From: Citricoccus sp. CH26A
GTDB taxonomy: Bacteria; Actinomycetota; Actinomycetes; Actinomycetales; Micrococcaceae
Reading direction: 5' to 3'
Length of the DNA stretch: 37,610 bases
NCBI RefSeq assembly: GCF_000224415.1
Contig: NZ_AFXQ01000028.1
Location: forward strand, 1-37,610
Positions 1 through 6,940 of this stretch are shown here, piece by piece. The notes beneath the pieces are model-generated. The model saw only the letters and a list, made by a program, of their open reading frames with translations. It searched no databases and was not told the DNA's origin. Made by a program: the position numbers and the translations under genes. Each line of letters begins with the position of its first letter. Positions within the stretch are counted from its first letter, which is position 1.

Positions 1-2
1 GG

Positions 3-215
3 TTATGAGAAATCGGAATACCGGGCCGAGCCGTCGGTGTACTTATAGCCGATGGGGAACTGCTCGATGATGACATGCCCGGGAAACTCATCCTGGACCG
101 CTTCCGCGAACTTATCGGCGTCACCCGGGTCGTCGAATACTCCCAAGACGACGTTGTCGGGCGTTTTGTCCTGCTGCACGATCCACACCCTGCGCTCATG
201 CCTCCGCCATCTCAT
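3..215 (-). CDS. small hypothetical protein, 70 aa
   Basis: I do not recognise this gene. It encodes a short soluble protein of about 70 residues with a basic N-terminus, followed by an alternating strand/helix pattern (VWIVQQDK, then VVLGVFDDPGDADKFAEAV, then HVIIEQFPIG). This resembles the small one-domain phage and actinobacterial proteins that carry a VFDDxxxA segment, but no function can be given. The stop is the TAA at the very left of the window. I chose the ATG at 213-215. An in-frame TTG at 303-305 would add 30 low-complexity residues and abuts the stop of the remnant upstream. Neither start has a convincing ribosome binding site. Confidence 0.55.
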   Translation of the reverse strand: MRWRRHERRVWIVQQDKTPDNVVLGVFDDPGDADKFAEAVQDEFPGHVIIEQFPIGYKYTDGSARYSDFS

Positions 216-305
216 GCCGCCAGCATAGGTTTCAGCGCGCGGGAGCCCGAGGCCGGGCCTCCGCGCTGCAAGGGGATCGTCATCCGGGGTCAGTTTGTGA
301 GTCAA

Positions 306-529
306 TCATCCAACCCTGTCCTGCAGGGCCCGGCGTTGGTGGCGGAAGACTGGCCTCCCCCTGTGGACCGCGAAGACCATGAGCAGCACGCCGAAGGGAG
401 GCAGGAATCCCGGGGGAAGGTAATGCCGGTCAGGCCCGGAACCTCGGCGTCGACCAGCACGAGCCCCGCGGCCAGGCTCGCGCCCAGGATCCGCCACCAG
501 GCGCGGTGCTGGGCTGGCGCGAGGGGCCG
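306..529 (-). pseudogene. possible frameshifted membrane-protein remnant
   Basis: Two reading frames of the minus strand each carry half of what looks like one small membrane protein. The upstream frame gives WWRILGASLAAGLVLVDAEV. After a C-rich run near 415-420 the next frame continues YLPPGFLPPFGVLLMVFAV and ends at 306-308. The upstream frame has no good start codon and is preceded by a stop at 530-532. This could be a decayed gene, a sequencing indel at the C run, or chance hydrophobicity in GC-rich DNA. Confidence 0.25.
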
Positions 530-534
530 TCAGG

Positions 535-945
535 CTACTGGGCGTTGCCGGCCGGCTGGAACAGCCATGTGACAGAGGTGACCATCAACAGGGCGGGAAC
601 CCCGGTCATCACCTGGGGCTGTGATGCACCCAGGACCAGGAACAATAGGAGCAGGCAGCCTGCCGCCATCACCCCGGCCCAGATGTACCTCCACCGTTGG
701 CCCGTGAGCTCCGGGGCCCGGCCCCGGGACCGCAGCCCGATCCCGATGAGGATCAAGATCGCGGCCGCAATCGCCACGGTCCCACACGCTGCCGCCAGCC
801 ACGCCACCATGCGGGCGGCCTCGTCGGGGCCGAACCGGTAGGGCCAGTTCACCACCCAGGGAACCAGCCCCAAACACACGATCAGGACCCCGCCTGCGAT
901 CCGTACCTGCTTGGCGCGGGCGTGCGAGGTACTTGTCGAGGCCAC
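535..945 (-). CDS. hypothetical four-helix membrane protein, 136 aa
   Basis: An integral membrane protein of no recognised family. After a short basic N-terminus (STSHARAKQVR) there are four hydrophobic stretches. The first is around residues 16-34 (IAGGVLIVCLGLVPWVVNW), then AARMVAWLAAACGTVAIAAAILILIGIG, then YIWAGVMAAGCLLLLFLVLGA, and a C-terminal one (GVPALLMVTSVTWLF). The GTG at 943-945 is chosen because GAAGGAG lies 5 nt upstream; an ATG further upstream has no such site. The gene is in the less GC-rich left edge of the window beside another unrecognised membrane gene. Confidence 0.6.
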   Translation of the reverse strand: MASTSTSHARAKQVRIAGGVLIVCLGLVPWVVNWPYRFGPDEAARMVAWLAAACGTVAIAAAILILIGIGLRSRGRAPELTGQRWRYIWAGVMAAGCLLLLFLVLGASQPQVMTGVPALLMVTSVTWLFQPAGNAQ

Positions 946-1070
946 AGTGGCTCCTTCGCATGTTTCGGTGAGCTCAGCGCATGTGCGGCCTCGCTGGTAT
1001 GGCCCCATCATTCGATTTGACTAGGCCTGACCGCAATACCTGGCAGCAAACCGCCGTGCCTCTAAGGGAT

Positions 1071-1102
1071 CCCTTCACGCCACGCTGGCGTCGTCTGAAG
1101 GG
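1071..1102 (-). terminator. stem-loop downstream of the 1181-1765 gene
   Basis: CCCTTCA (1071-1077) pairs with TGAAGGG (1096-1102). Inside it CGCCA (1078-1082) pairs with TGGCG (1086-1090), leaving a 5-nt bulge on one side. It lies about 80 nt past the stop of the minus-strand membrane gene and before the next minus-strand gene. There is no U tract, as is common in actinobacteria. Confidence 0.4.
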
Positions 1103-1180
1103 CTGGGTAGTCAACCTGAACTCATCGCAAGCTGCGTCGATAGCTGAGGCGGCGGCTCAGCAAAGTGCGGACCCGCCGGG

Positions 1181-1765
1181 TCAGGGCGTGGTGGGTTGCC
1201 GGTTCGCCGTCGGCACCGAACGCACGGCTTGCCACGCGAGAAAGCCGACGATCGCGATGTTCAGGACGACCATGGAGGCCTCGACGGGCAACGGAATAAG
1301 CCGCCACGCCAACACCTGGCTCAACCCGACGGCCAACACGACGACGCCAGACACGACCACCGCGGTGCGGTCACGTCGCTCGCGCCAGGAGAGCAGCCCG
1401 GAGCCCAGCAACCACAACCCCACCAGTGCGCTGGGGCCCACGGCAAACGAAGTCAACGCCAGCGCTGCCACGCTGACGCCAACAGCGCCAACTAGGAGCT
1501 GCAGTCCAGAACCGAGCTGGCCAGTTAGTCCAGCCAGGATCACCATGCCGGCCAGGGGCACCAATAAGCAGACGATGACGGCAACGCCCGCCCAAGGCCA
1601 CCCGGTCCAGTTAAACCAGATCGTTGGTGCGAGGGCACCGGCCAGGGCACCTACTGCCGAACAGGCCAGCAACAGGCACGCATGCCAATCGGACACTGCC
1701 CAAGCGGCCGTCGACGGTTTCGGAGACCGCCCGTAATGCGTCGCAGATTCTTGAGCATCCCCCAT
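1181..1765 (-). CDS. hypothetical multi-pass membrane protein, 194 aa
   Basis: An unrecognised polytopic membrane protein. After about 20 polar residues it has roughly six hydrophobic segments, starting with ACLLLACSAVGALAGALAP and ending with VVLNIAIVGFLAWQAV, with a short basic loop (WRERRDRT) before the last pair. The start is placed at the ATG at 1763-1765. The frame stays open for a further 58 codons upstream, but that part is arginine/glycine-rich and looks non-coding. The ribosome binding site is weak. An 8-bp inverted repeat lies 34-56 nt upstream and may act in regulation. It could be a divergent member of a small actinobacterial membrane family; no function is assigned. Confidence 0.55.
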   Translation of the reverse strand: MGDAQESATHYGRSPKPSTAAWAVSDWHACLLLACSAVGALAGALAPTIWFNWTGWPWAGVAVIVCLLVPLAGMVILAGLTGQLGSGLQLLVGAVGVSVAALALTSFAVGPSALVGLWLLGSGLLSWRERRDRTAVVVSGVVVLAVGLSQVLAWRLIPLPVEASMVVLNIAIVGFLAWQAVRSVPTANRQPTTP

Positions 1766-2102
1766 GGGTCGGAGCCTACCGCCGCCCCTCGAACTGCCCC
1801 GTAAGTGGAACGACTTACGGCCACGCCAACAGCTCATCTGGACAAGCGACAGCGTGCCTCGGGCATCGTCCCGTAGGCCCCGTCCGGTGGTCCGTCCCGG
1901 TGACGGGACGCCATGCGACACGCCCATGAACAGGTCCATCTCCGGTGACGCGGTGTAAAGGTGCCTGCACGGAGATCATTCACCCGTCGCCGGCGGGTGT
2001 CATCCAGCTCAAGCGGCCGGCCTCGCGGACGAGAAGACGGAGCTCAGTATGCAGTCGACTTCTCGTCGATGACGGGCGAACGCCTGCCTCCGGCATGCCG
2101 CC
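1766..2102. other. gene-free stretch with several hairpins
   Basis: No convincing gene is visible here. Besides the repeat at 1799-1820 it holds two short hairpins: CGTCCCG/CGGGACG at 1893-1910 with a GTGA loop, and CACCCG/CGGGTG at 1981-1999. A longer inverted repeat, GACGAGAAG (2028-2036) with CTTCTCGTC (2059-2067), lies 36 nt past the stop of the YcsI gene. The last is the best candidate for transcription ending of the NRAMP-like/ycsI operon; the others may be nested termination or leader structures. Confidence 0.4.
1799..1820. repeat. 8-bp inverted repeat upstream of membrane gene
   Basis: CCGTAAGT (1799-1806) and ACTTACGG (1813-1820) are perfect arms separated by 6 nt. The repeat sits just upstream of the minus-strand gene starting at 1765. 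It could be a regulator operator or a 5'-UTR hairpin. Confidence 0.45.
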
Positions 2103-2954
2103 TCACGGCACCAGGTAGTCCGAGTCCCGGGCATCCGTGATGAGCATGTGGCCCGGCGCGTGGCCGATCGCCAGGGGAGGCCGGGACTCCATGACCGCGG
2201 CCTGCGGGGTGACCCCGCACGCCCAGAACACCGGCAGGTGCCCCTCCGGGACCTGCACCGGATCGCCGAAGTCCGGACGCGAGAGGTCCTCGATGCCCAA
2301 CTCGTGCGGCGCGCCCACGTGCACGGGTGCTCCGTGGACGGCCGGATAGCGCGAGGTGATCCGCACGGCGTCGGCCACCTGGGCGGCCGGGACCGGGCGC
2401 ATCGAGACCACCAGCGGCCCGGCGAGTCCACCGGCCGGGGCGCAGCGCACCGAGGTGCGGTACATCGGCACGTTCACGCCCTGCTCCTGGTGCGCGACCG
2501 GCACGCCCCCGGCCACCAGGGCCGCCTCGAAGGTGAAGGAACAGCCGACGATGAACGTCACCAGGTCCTCCCGCCAGTACTCGGTGACCGACGTCGGCTC
2601 GGCCACCGGCACGCCGTCCTCGTAGACCACGTACTTCGGCACGTCGGTCCGGACGTCCCCGCCGGCCAGCAACTCGGAGGTGACCTCGCCGGCGTCGAGC
2701 ACGCCCAGCAGGGGCATCGGCTTCGGGTTGCGCTGGGCGAACAGCAGCAGATCGAAGGCATGGGAGCGCGGGACGATGATCAGGTTCGCCTGTGCATAGC
2801 CGGCGGAGAAGCCCGACGTCGGCCGCACCAGTCCGGCGCGGAACAGGGCCCGGGCCTCGGCGGGGGAGAGCGCCTGGGCCTCGGCGGGGGACGGTGACGG
2901 GGTGGCCGACGGCCGGTCCCCGGAACCGGGTGCGGCGGGGGTGGTCAGGTTCAT
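2103..2954 (-). CDS. ycsI: DUF1445/YcsI family protein (putative hydro-lyase)
   Basis: A 283-residue protein of the DUF1445 family, to which Bacillus YcsI and mammalian D-glutamate cyclase domains belong. Visible hallmarks are [25 protein letters not shown] at the start of the domain (about residues 34-58), [13 protein letters not shown] in the middle, NVPMYRTSV, and the C-terminal [12 protein letters not shown] and [12 protein letters not shown]. Members are annotated as hydro-lyases or D-glutamate/oxoproline-related enzymes, but the substrate here is unknown. The first 30 residues are a low-complexity Pro/Ser/Ala leader. The ATG overlaps the upstream transporter stop as ATGA, so the two are translated together. 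In Bacillus subtilis the same pair (ycsG, ycsI) sits beside the 5-oxoprolinase genes; no pxpABC genes are in this window. Confidence 0.85.
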   Translation of the reverse strand: MNLTTPAAPGSGDRPSATPSPSPAEAQALSPAEARALFRAGLVRPTSGFSAGYAQANLIIVPRSHAFDLLLFAQRNPKPMPLLGVLDAGEVTSELLAGGDVRTDVPKYVVYEDGVPVAEPTSVTEYWREDLVTFIVGCSFTFEAALVAGGVPVAHQEQGVNVPMYRTSVRCAPAGGLAGPLVVSMRPVPAAQVADAVRITSRYPAVHGAPVHVGAPHELGIEDLSRPDFGDPVQVPEGHLPVFWACGVTPQAAVMESRPPLAIGHAPGHMLITDARDSDYLVP

Positions 2955-4222
2955 GCGCCGGTCATCATCTCGATGGCGGGGACGAAGGAGTTGACGGACA
3001 GGAACGCGGTGATGAGCCACACGGCCACGCCGATCACGATCAGCCACACGGGGTAGCGGTACCCGTGCAACAGGTCCCGGCGGCGGATGGCCACCCACAG
3101 CAGCACGCCGAAGCCGATCGGCAGGATCAGCCCGTTGAACGCGCCGGCGAAGACGAGCAGGGTCTGCGGCGCCTGGCCGAGCAGCAGGAAGGCGATGGTG
3201 CACACCACGATGAAGGCGACGGTGAGCAGGTTGCGACGGCGGGGGTTGCCGTCGGACCGGGTGACGAAGGAGATGGAGGTGTAGGAGGCGCCGATGACCG
3301 AGGTGACGGCCGCGGCCCACAGGATGACCCCGAACATCCGCAGGCCGATCTCACCGGCGGCGCTCTGGAAGGCCTCCGCGGCCAGGTTGTCACTGGTCAG
3401 CGCCACACCGCCGGCGACCACGCCGAAGATGGCCAGGAACAGCAGGGTGCGCATGACGGCCGTGACGATGATGCTCAGCACGGAGGTGCGGCTGATCTGC
3501 TTGATCGCCCGCTCGCCCCGGACGCCCGAGTCGATCATGCGGTGCGCCCCGGCGTAGGTGATGTACCCGCCGACGGTGCCTCCCACGAGGGTGGTGATGA
3601 CCAGGAAGTCGACCTGCTCGGGGAACACCGTGTTGCGCAGGGCCTCCCCGACGGGCGGGGCGGCGACGATCGCCACGTAGAGCATCAGCAGGATCATGAC
3701 CGCGCCGAGCAGGACGACGATCCGGTCCAGGGCCATGCCCGCCCGCTTGGACAGGAAGATCAGGATGGCGATGACCGCCGAGGCGGCGCCGCCGATCTTG
3801 GGGTCCAGGCCGAACATCGCGTTCGCCCCGAGGCCGGTTCCGGCGATGTTGCCGATGTTGAAGATCGCCCCGCCGACGAACACGAGCGCGGCGAGCACCC
3901 AGCCGACACCGGGCAGGACCTTGTTCCCCAGCTCCTGGGCCCGCAGTCCGGAGATGCCGATGACCCGCCACACGTTGAGCTGGACCGCGATGTCGACGAG
4001 CGTGGAGACCACGATCGCGAACGCGAAGGCGGCGCCGAGCTGGACCGTGAAGGTGGCGGTCTGCGCGATGAAGCCCGGGCCGATCGCGCTGGTGGCCATC
4101 AGGAACATGGCGCCGAGCAGCGCGGTGCGCTGGGCCTTGACGGTCAGGGGGACCTTCTCGGGGTGCCCTCCCGCGGACCCGGCGGGGTCCGTGCCGGTGG
4201 CCGGCTTCGCAGTGTCCTTCAT
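2951..4222 (-). CDS. ycsG: NRAMP-like transporter (YcsG type)
   Basis: A 423-residue inner-membrane protein with about 11 hydrophobic segments, related to the NRAMP/divalent-metal family and closest in context to Bacillus YcsG. In true metal NRAMPs helix 1 carries an Asp-Pro-Gly-Asn motif. Here the matching stretch is [14 protein letters not shown], with no Asp and no Asn, so metal transport is doubtful. A small organic substrate linked to the DUF1445 partner, possibly a pyroglutamate-like compound, is my inference. The ATG at 4220-4222 follows GGGAGGAACC. The gene is first in a two-gene operon overlapping ycsI by 4 nt, and the region upstream carries two palindromic operators. Confidence 0.8.
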   Translation of the reverse strand: MKDTAKPATGTDPAGSAGGHPEKVPLTVKAQRTALLGAMFLMATSAIGPGFIAQTATFTVQLGAAFAFAIVVSTLVDIAVQLNVWRVIGISGLRAQELGNKVLPGVGWVLAALVFVGGAIFNIGNIAGTGLGANAMFGLDPKIGGAASAVIAILIFLSKRAGMALDRIVVLLGAVMILLMLYVAIVAAPPVGEALRNTVFPEQVDFLVITTLVGGTVGGYITYAGAHRMIDSGVRGERAIKQISRTSVLSIIVTAVMRTLLFLAIFGVVAGGVALTSDNLAAEAFQSAAGEIGLRMFGVILWAAAVTSVIGASYTSISFVTRSDGNPRRRNLLTVAFIVVCTIAFLLLGQAPQTLLVFAGAFNGLILPIGFGVLLWVAIRRRDLLHGYRYPVWLIVIGVAVWLITAFLSVNSFVPAIEMMTGA

Positions 4223-4273
4223 GGTTCCTCCCGGGGGGTGGGTGACTGGCATCACAGATGCAGGCTGGTGAGA

Positions 4274-4303
4274 AGGCTACCGGTTGTTCAACAATCCACG
4301 CAA
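4274..4303 (-). promoter_or_regulatory. predicted promoter of the NRAMP-like/ycsI operon
   Basis: On the minus strand, TTGCGT (4298-4303) is followed after 18 nt by TAGCCT (4274-4279), about 45 nt before the transporter start. The spacer contains one of the two palindromic operators and the other lies just upstream of the -35, an arrangement suited to repression. Confidence 0.4.
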
Positions 4304-4319
4304 GACATTGTTCAACAAT
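4284..4319. promoter_or_regulatory. paired TTGTTCAACAA operators
   Basis: Two palindromes share the core TTGTT-C-AACAA: one at 4284-4294, and one at 4307-4319 that extends to ATTGTT-C-AACAAT. Their centres are 24 bp apart. AT-rich symmetric sites like these stand out against the GC-rich background and fit a dimeric GntR/FadR- or IclR-type repressor. No such regulator gene lies in the window, so the regulator is unidentified. Confidence 0.7.
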
Positions 4320-4410
4320 CACGGCTGCAGGCGCAGGTGCAGGCGCGGGCGCCGGTAGAGGTGCAGGTGTGGGAAGGGCACCGCTGGACGTGCCGGGCCC
4401 GCCCCGGCAC

Positions 4411-4440
4411 TTGAACTTCCGCCGTCGGCCGGAGAACACT
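4411..4440 (+). promoter_or_regulatory. predicted leaderless promoter of Rho_N gene
   Basis: TTGAAC (4411-4416), an 18-nt spacer and AACACT (4435-4440) end 6 nt before the ATG at 4447. This spacing is typical of actinobacterial leaderless transcripts and agrees with the weak ribosome binding site. Confidence 0.5.
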
Positions 4441-4446
4441 GGGGTC

Positions 4447-4719
4447 ATGCCCCAGAAGAACGACGACGCCCCGCAGCTCAAGGACCAGGAGATGTACGAG
4501 TCCCTCCGCGAGCAGGGGGCCAGCAAGGAGAAGGCGGCCCGGATCTCGAACGCCGCCGCCCGGGACGGCCGCTCCGAGGTGGGGGAGCGCGGCGGGGAAT
4601 CCGGGTCCTACGAGGACTGGACGGTCGAGGAACTCAAGGACCGGGCCAGGGAACTGGAGATCACCGGATACTCGGACCTGCGCAAGGACGAGCTGATCGA
4701 GAAGCTGCGCAACCACTGA
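4447..4719 (+). CDS. Rho termination factor N-terminal-like domain protein, 90 aa
   Basis: A 90-residue acidic soluble protein with two parts. Residues about 10-45 form a helical segment (MYESLREQGASKEKAARISNAAA) like the DUF7218 region found in actinobacterial homologues. Residues about 57-90 (WTVEELKDRARELEITGYSDLRKDELIEKLRNH) match the Rho_N/SAP-like helix-extended-loop-helix that binds nucleic acid. Proteins of this kind are often annotated as Rho termination factor, but there is no ATPase domain here, so it is a stand-alone nucleic-acid-binding module. It is convergent with the topoisomerase gene, 21 nt away. A direct role in repair is suggested only by its neighbours. Confidence 0.8.
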   Translation: MPQKNDDAPQLKDQEMYESLREQGASKEKAARISNAAARDGRSEVGERGGESGSYEDWTVEELKDRARELEITGYSDLRKDELIEKLRNH

Positions 4720-4740
4720 GCCTCCGGGCAGGTCCTGGGC

Positions 4741-5811
4741 TCAGTCACCGTCGCCCCCGGTCAGCAGGGCCAGCAAGGCCCGGTCCGGCTGGCGCCTCAG
4801 GTCCATGACCCGGCCCTTCTCGAACAGGTCCAGCACCCGGGGGTCGATGTAGGACTCCCGTGCCACGGTGGGGGTGTTGTGCAGCAGCTCGGCGCTGGCC
4901 CGCACGGCGATCCGCACCGCCTCCGGTGAGGTGGCCCCCGCCCGGTGGGACCGCGCCAGCGACCGGGCCGCGGCCATCGTGCCCTGCCACGTGCGGAAGT
5001 CCTTGGCCGTGAACTCCAGCCCCGCGATCTCGGTCAGGTACTCGTTCACGGCCTCGGCCGAGACGCCCCTCCACTCCTTGCGGCGTCCGGTCCTCACCGG
5101 GTAGCAGACCGCGGGCGCCGTGCGCGGGGCGAGCGGCACGCCGGCGAAGAACTCCGCCAGGTCCGCGTCCCGCAGGCTGAGGTCCCATTCGCTGCCGGAC
5201 TTGCCCCGGAACACCAGGCGGACCTCCTCCCCCTGGACCTCGACGTGCCGCCGCTGCAGGGTGGTGGCTCCGAAGGCCTCCAGCTGCCCCGAGTGCTCCT
5301 TCCCGCCGACGCGCAGGGCGCCGCGGTCCATCAGGCGCACGGCCGCTGCCAGGGCCCGACGCCGGCCGGTCGCCTCCGCCGGGGCGGTTCCCGTCCCGGC
5401 CCGCCCCGTCCCGCGGCCGGTGCCGGCCGGGTGTGGGGCGGCGCCGCCGTCGTGGTCCTGCGCACCGGAGCGCAGATCCCGGGTGACCCGCCGGCGCAGG
5501 GAGGGCAGGGTCTGGCCGAACGAGATCGACTTCTCGAACTTCTCGGCGTCCCGGTCCGCGCGCCACTGCGGGTGATAGAGGTACTGGGTGCGCCCGGCGT
5601 CGTCCACGCCGGTGGCCTGGATGTGGGAGTTCTCCTCGGCGGCGATCCACACCTGGTTCCAGGCCGGCGGGATCGCCAGTGCCCGGATCCGCCCGAGGGT
5701 GTCCTCGCGGGTGATCCGGCGGCCGTTGGCGCCCCAGTAGGTGAAGCCCCGTCCCGCCCGGCGCCGGGTGTACCCGCCGGTGCCGGGCGAGACCGTCTCC
5801 AGCCGCGGCAC
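4741..5811 (-). CDS. DNA topoisomerase IB
   Basis: A 356-residue poxvirus/bacterial-type topoisomerase IB, which relaxes supercoils through a 3'-phosphotyrosine. The N-terminal domain carries GRGFTYWGANGRRI and IPPAWNQVWI. The catalytic set can be read as Arg167 (ALRVGG), Lys204 (FRGKSG), Arg273 (KDFRTWQGT), Asn312 and Tyr321 (ARESYIDPRV). The Arg-to-Lys distance of 37 residues matches vaccinia and Deinococcus enzymes. As in Deinococcus TopIB, Asn replaces the fourth-position His of vaccinia. A Gly/Ala/Thr-rich insertion lies at about residues 117-145. The GTG start at 5809-5811 is 1 nt past the Ku stop, so translation is probably coupled. No separate promoter is visible. Confidence 0.9.
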   Translation of the reverse strand: MPRLETVSPGTGGYTRRRAGRGFTYWGANGRRITREDTLGRIRALAIPPAWNQVWIAAEENSHIQATGVDDAGRTQYLYHPQWRADRDAEKFEKSISFGQTLPSLRRRVTRDLRSGAQDHDGGAAPHPAGTGRGTGRAGTGTAPAEATGRRRALAAAVRLMDRGALRVGGKEHSGQLEAFGATTLQRRHVEVQGEEVRLVFRGKSGSEWDLSLRDADLAEFFAGVPLAPRTAPAVCYPVRTGRRKEWRGVSAEAVNEYLTEIAGLEFTAKDFRTWQGTMAAARSLARSHRAGATSPEAVRIAVRASAELLHNTPTVARESYIDPRVLDLFEKGRVMDLRRQPDRALLALLTGGDGD

Positions 5812-5812
5812 C

Positions 5813-6898
5813 TCAGGCGCTCTTGCGTCGAGAGGACGAGGTCCCGGTCTTCTTCCGCGGGGACCGGCCGGAGGACTTCGCCGTGGTCTTCGCGGACTTC
5901 GCCGAGCCCCCCGACGAGCCCTTCGCCGAACCCCCCGACGAGTTCTTCGTCGAGCCCTTCGAGGACGTCGTCCCGGAGGCACCCTTCCGGCCCGAGGCGG
6001 CCGACTTCTTCGAGGCCCCGGAGGCGCGCGACGTCGAACTGCCCTTCGCGGACCCGGACCTGCCGGACCCGGTGGACCTGCCGGAGCGGGTGGTGCGGCC
6101 CCGGCCGCGCTTGCGGTCCAGGGAGGCCTTGAGCGCCTCCATCAGGTCGATGACCTCCGCGTCCTCACCCGCGTCCTCGTCGGACCCGGACGCCCCGAAG
6201 GTCGCCTCGGTGTCCAGGGAGTCACCCTGCTCGAGCTTGGCGTCGATCAGCTTGCGCAGCTCCACCTGGTACGTGTCCTCGAACTCTTCCGGCGTGAAGT
6301 CGGAGGCGAACTGGTCCACGAGCGCCTTGGCCAGCTTCTTCTCCTTGGGGCTGATCTTGGCCCGGGACCGGGTGGCGGGGAAGTCGACCTCCCGGATCTC
6401 GTCCGCCCAGTGCATGCCCTGCAGCACCAGCACGTCATCCTGCACCCGCAGCACGCCCAGCCGGGTCTTCTGCCGCAGCGCGAAGGTGACGATCGCGGTA
6501 CGGTCCGTGGACTGCAGGGCCTCGCGCAGCAGCAGGTAGGACTTGGGCGACTTGCCCTGCGGTTCCAGGAAGTAGCTCTTCTCGAGCGTCACCGGGTCCA
6601 CCTGGTCGGAGGGGACGAACTGGACCACCTCGATCTCGTCATTGGTGGCCTCGGGGAGGGCCTCGAACTCCTCCTCGTGGATCACCACGGTCTGGTCGCC
6701 GTCGTCGTAGGCCTTGTCGATGTGCTCGTAGTCGATCTTCTTCCCGCACACCTCGCACCGGCGCTGGTACCGGATCCTGCCGCCGTCGGCGTCGTGGACC
6801 TGGTGGAAGGACACGTCATGGTCGGTGGTGGTGGAGTATGCCTTGACAGGGACGTTCACCAGCCCGAAAGTGATAGATCCAGACCAAATGGCTCGCAT
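5813..6898 (-). CDS. ku: non-homologous end-joining protein Ku
   Basis: A 361-residue bacterial Ku, which forms a homodimeric ring on DNA ends and recruits LigD. The core (residues 1 to about 260) begins with the family-typical MRAIWSGSITFGLVNVPVK, has a CEVCGKK pair, the YFLEP segment near 109-113 and the KTRLGVLRV strand. Residues about 262-361 form a long Ser/Gly/Lys/Arg-rich tail with short repeats (GSAKGSSGGSAK), resembling the basic tails of some actinobacterial Ku proteins that help DNA binding. The ATG at 6896-6898 is preferred because it matches the family start and lies 7 nt after a TATGCT box. An ATG 4 codons upstream is the alternative. It is divergent from ligD, with only 42 bp between the starts. 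Confidence 0.95.
   Translation of the reverse strand: MRAIWSGSITFGLVNVPVKAYSTTTDHDVSFHQVHDADGGRIRYQRRCEVCGKKIDYEHIDKAYDDGDQTVVIHEEEFEALPEATNDEIEVVQFVPSDQVDPVTLEKSYFLEPQGKSPKSYLLLREALQSTDRTAIVTFALRQKTRLGVLRVQDDVLVLQGMHWADEIREVDFPATRSRAKISPKEKKLAKALVDQFASDFTPEEFEDTYQVELRKLIDAKLEQGDSLDTEATFGASGSDEDAGEDAEVIDLMEALKASLDRKRGRGRTTRSGRSTGSGRSGSAKGSSTSRASGASKKSAASGRKGASGTTSSKGSTKNSSGGSAKGSSGGSAKSAKTTAKSSGRSPRKKTGTSSSRRKSA
6843..6871 (+). promoter_or_regulatory. predicted ligD promoter inside ku
   Basis: A perfect TTGACA (6843-6848), a 17-nt spacer and GAAAGT (6866-6871) lie about 70 nt upstream of the ligD GTG. This is inside the first codons of ku on the opposite strand. The -10 is weak but the position is right. 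Confidence 0.4.
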
Positions 6899-6905
6899 GG
6901 CGGTC

Positions 6906-6911
6906 AGCATA
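6906..6911 (-). promoter_or_regulatory. -10 box for a leaderless ku transcript
   Basis: On the minus strand TATGCT ends 7 nt before the ku ATG, the usual distance for leaderless actinobacterial mRNAs. No ribosome binding site precedes the ATG, and no clear -35 is seen. Confidence 0.4.
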
Positions 6912-6940
6912 TGCGGCCGCCGGGGGGCGCGGGAGGGCAC

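Noticed and set aside
75-572. 165-residue plus-strand frame at the left edge
   Set aside because: Composition is arbitrary (Pro/Arg/Ser-rich) with no ribosome site, and it is antisense to more protein-like frames.
1-2100. Prophage or integrative element edge
   Set aside because: The composition shift and unknown genes are suggestive, but no integrase, attachment repeat, tRNA or transposase is visible.
2792-4414. 540-residue plus-strand open frame
   Set aside because: It is the reverse complement of the NRAMP-like/ycsI genes. Composition is Gly/Asp/His/Gln-rich low complexity, the typical shadow of membrane genes in GC-rich DNA.
5741-6940. Upstream extension of ligD giving a 1268-residue protein
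   Set aside because: The extension is antisense to ku. The GTG at 6941 has a proper ribosome site and begins the polymerase domain.
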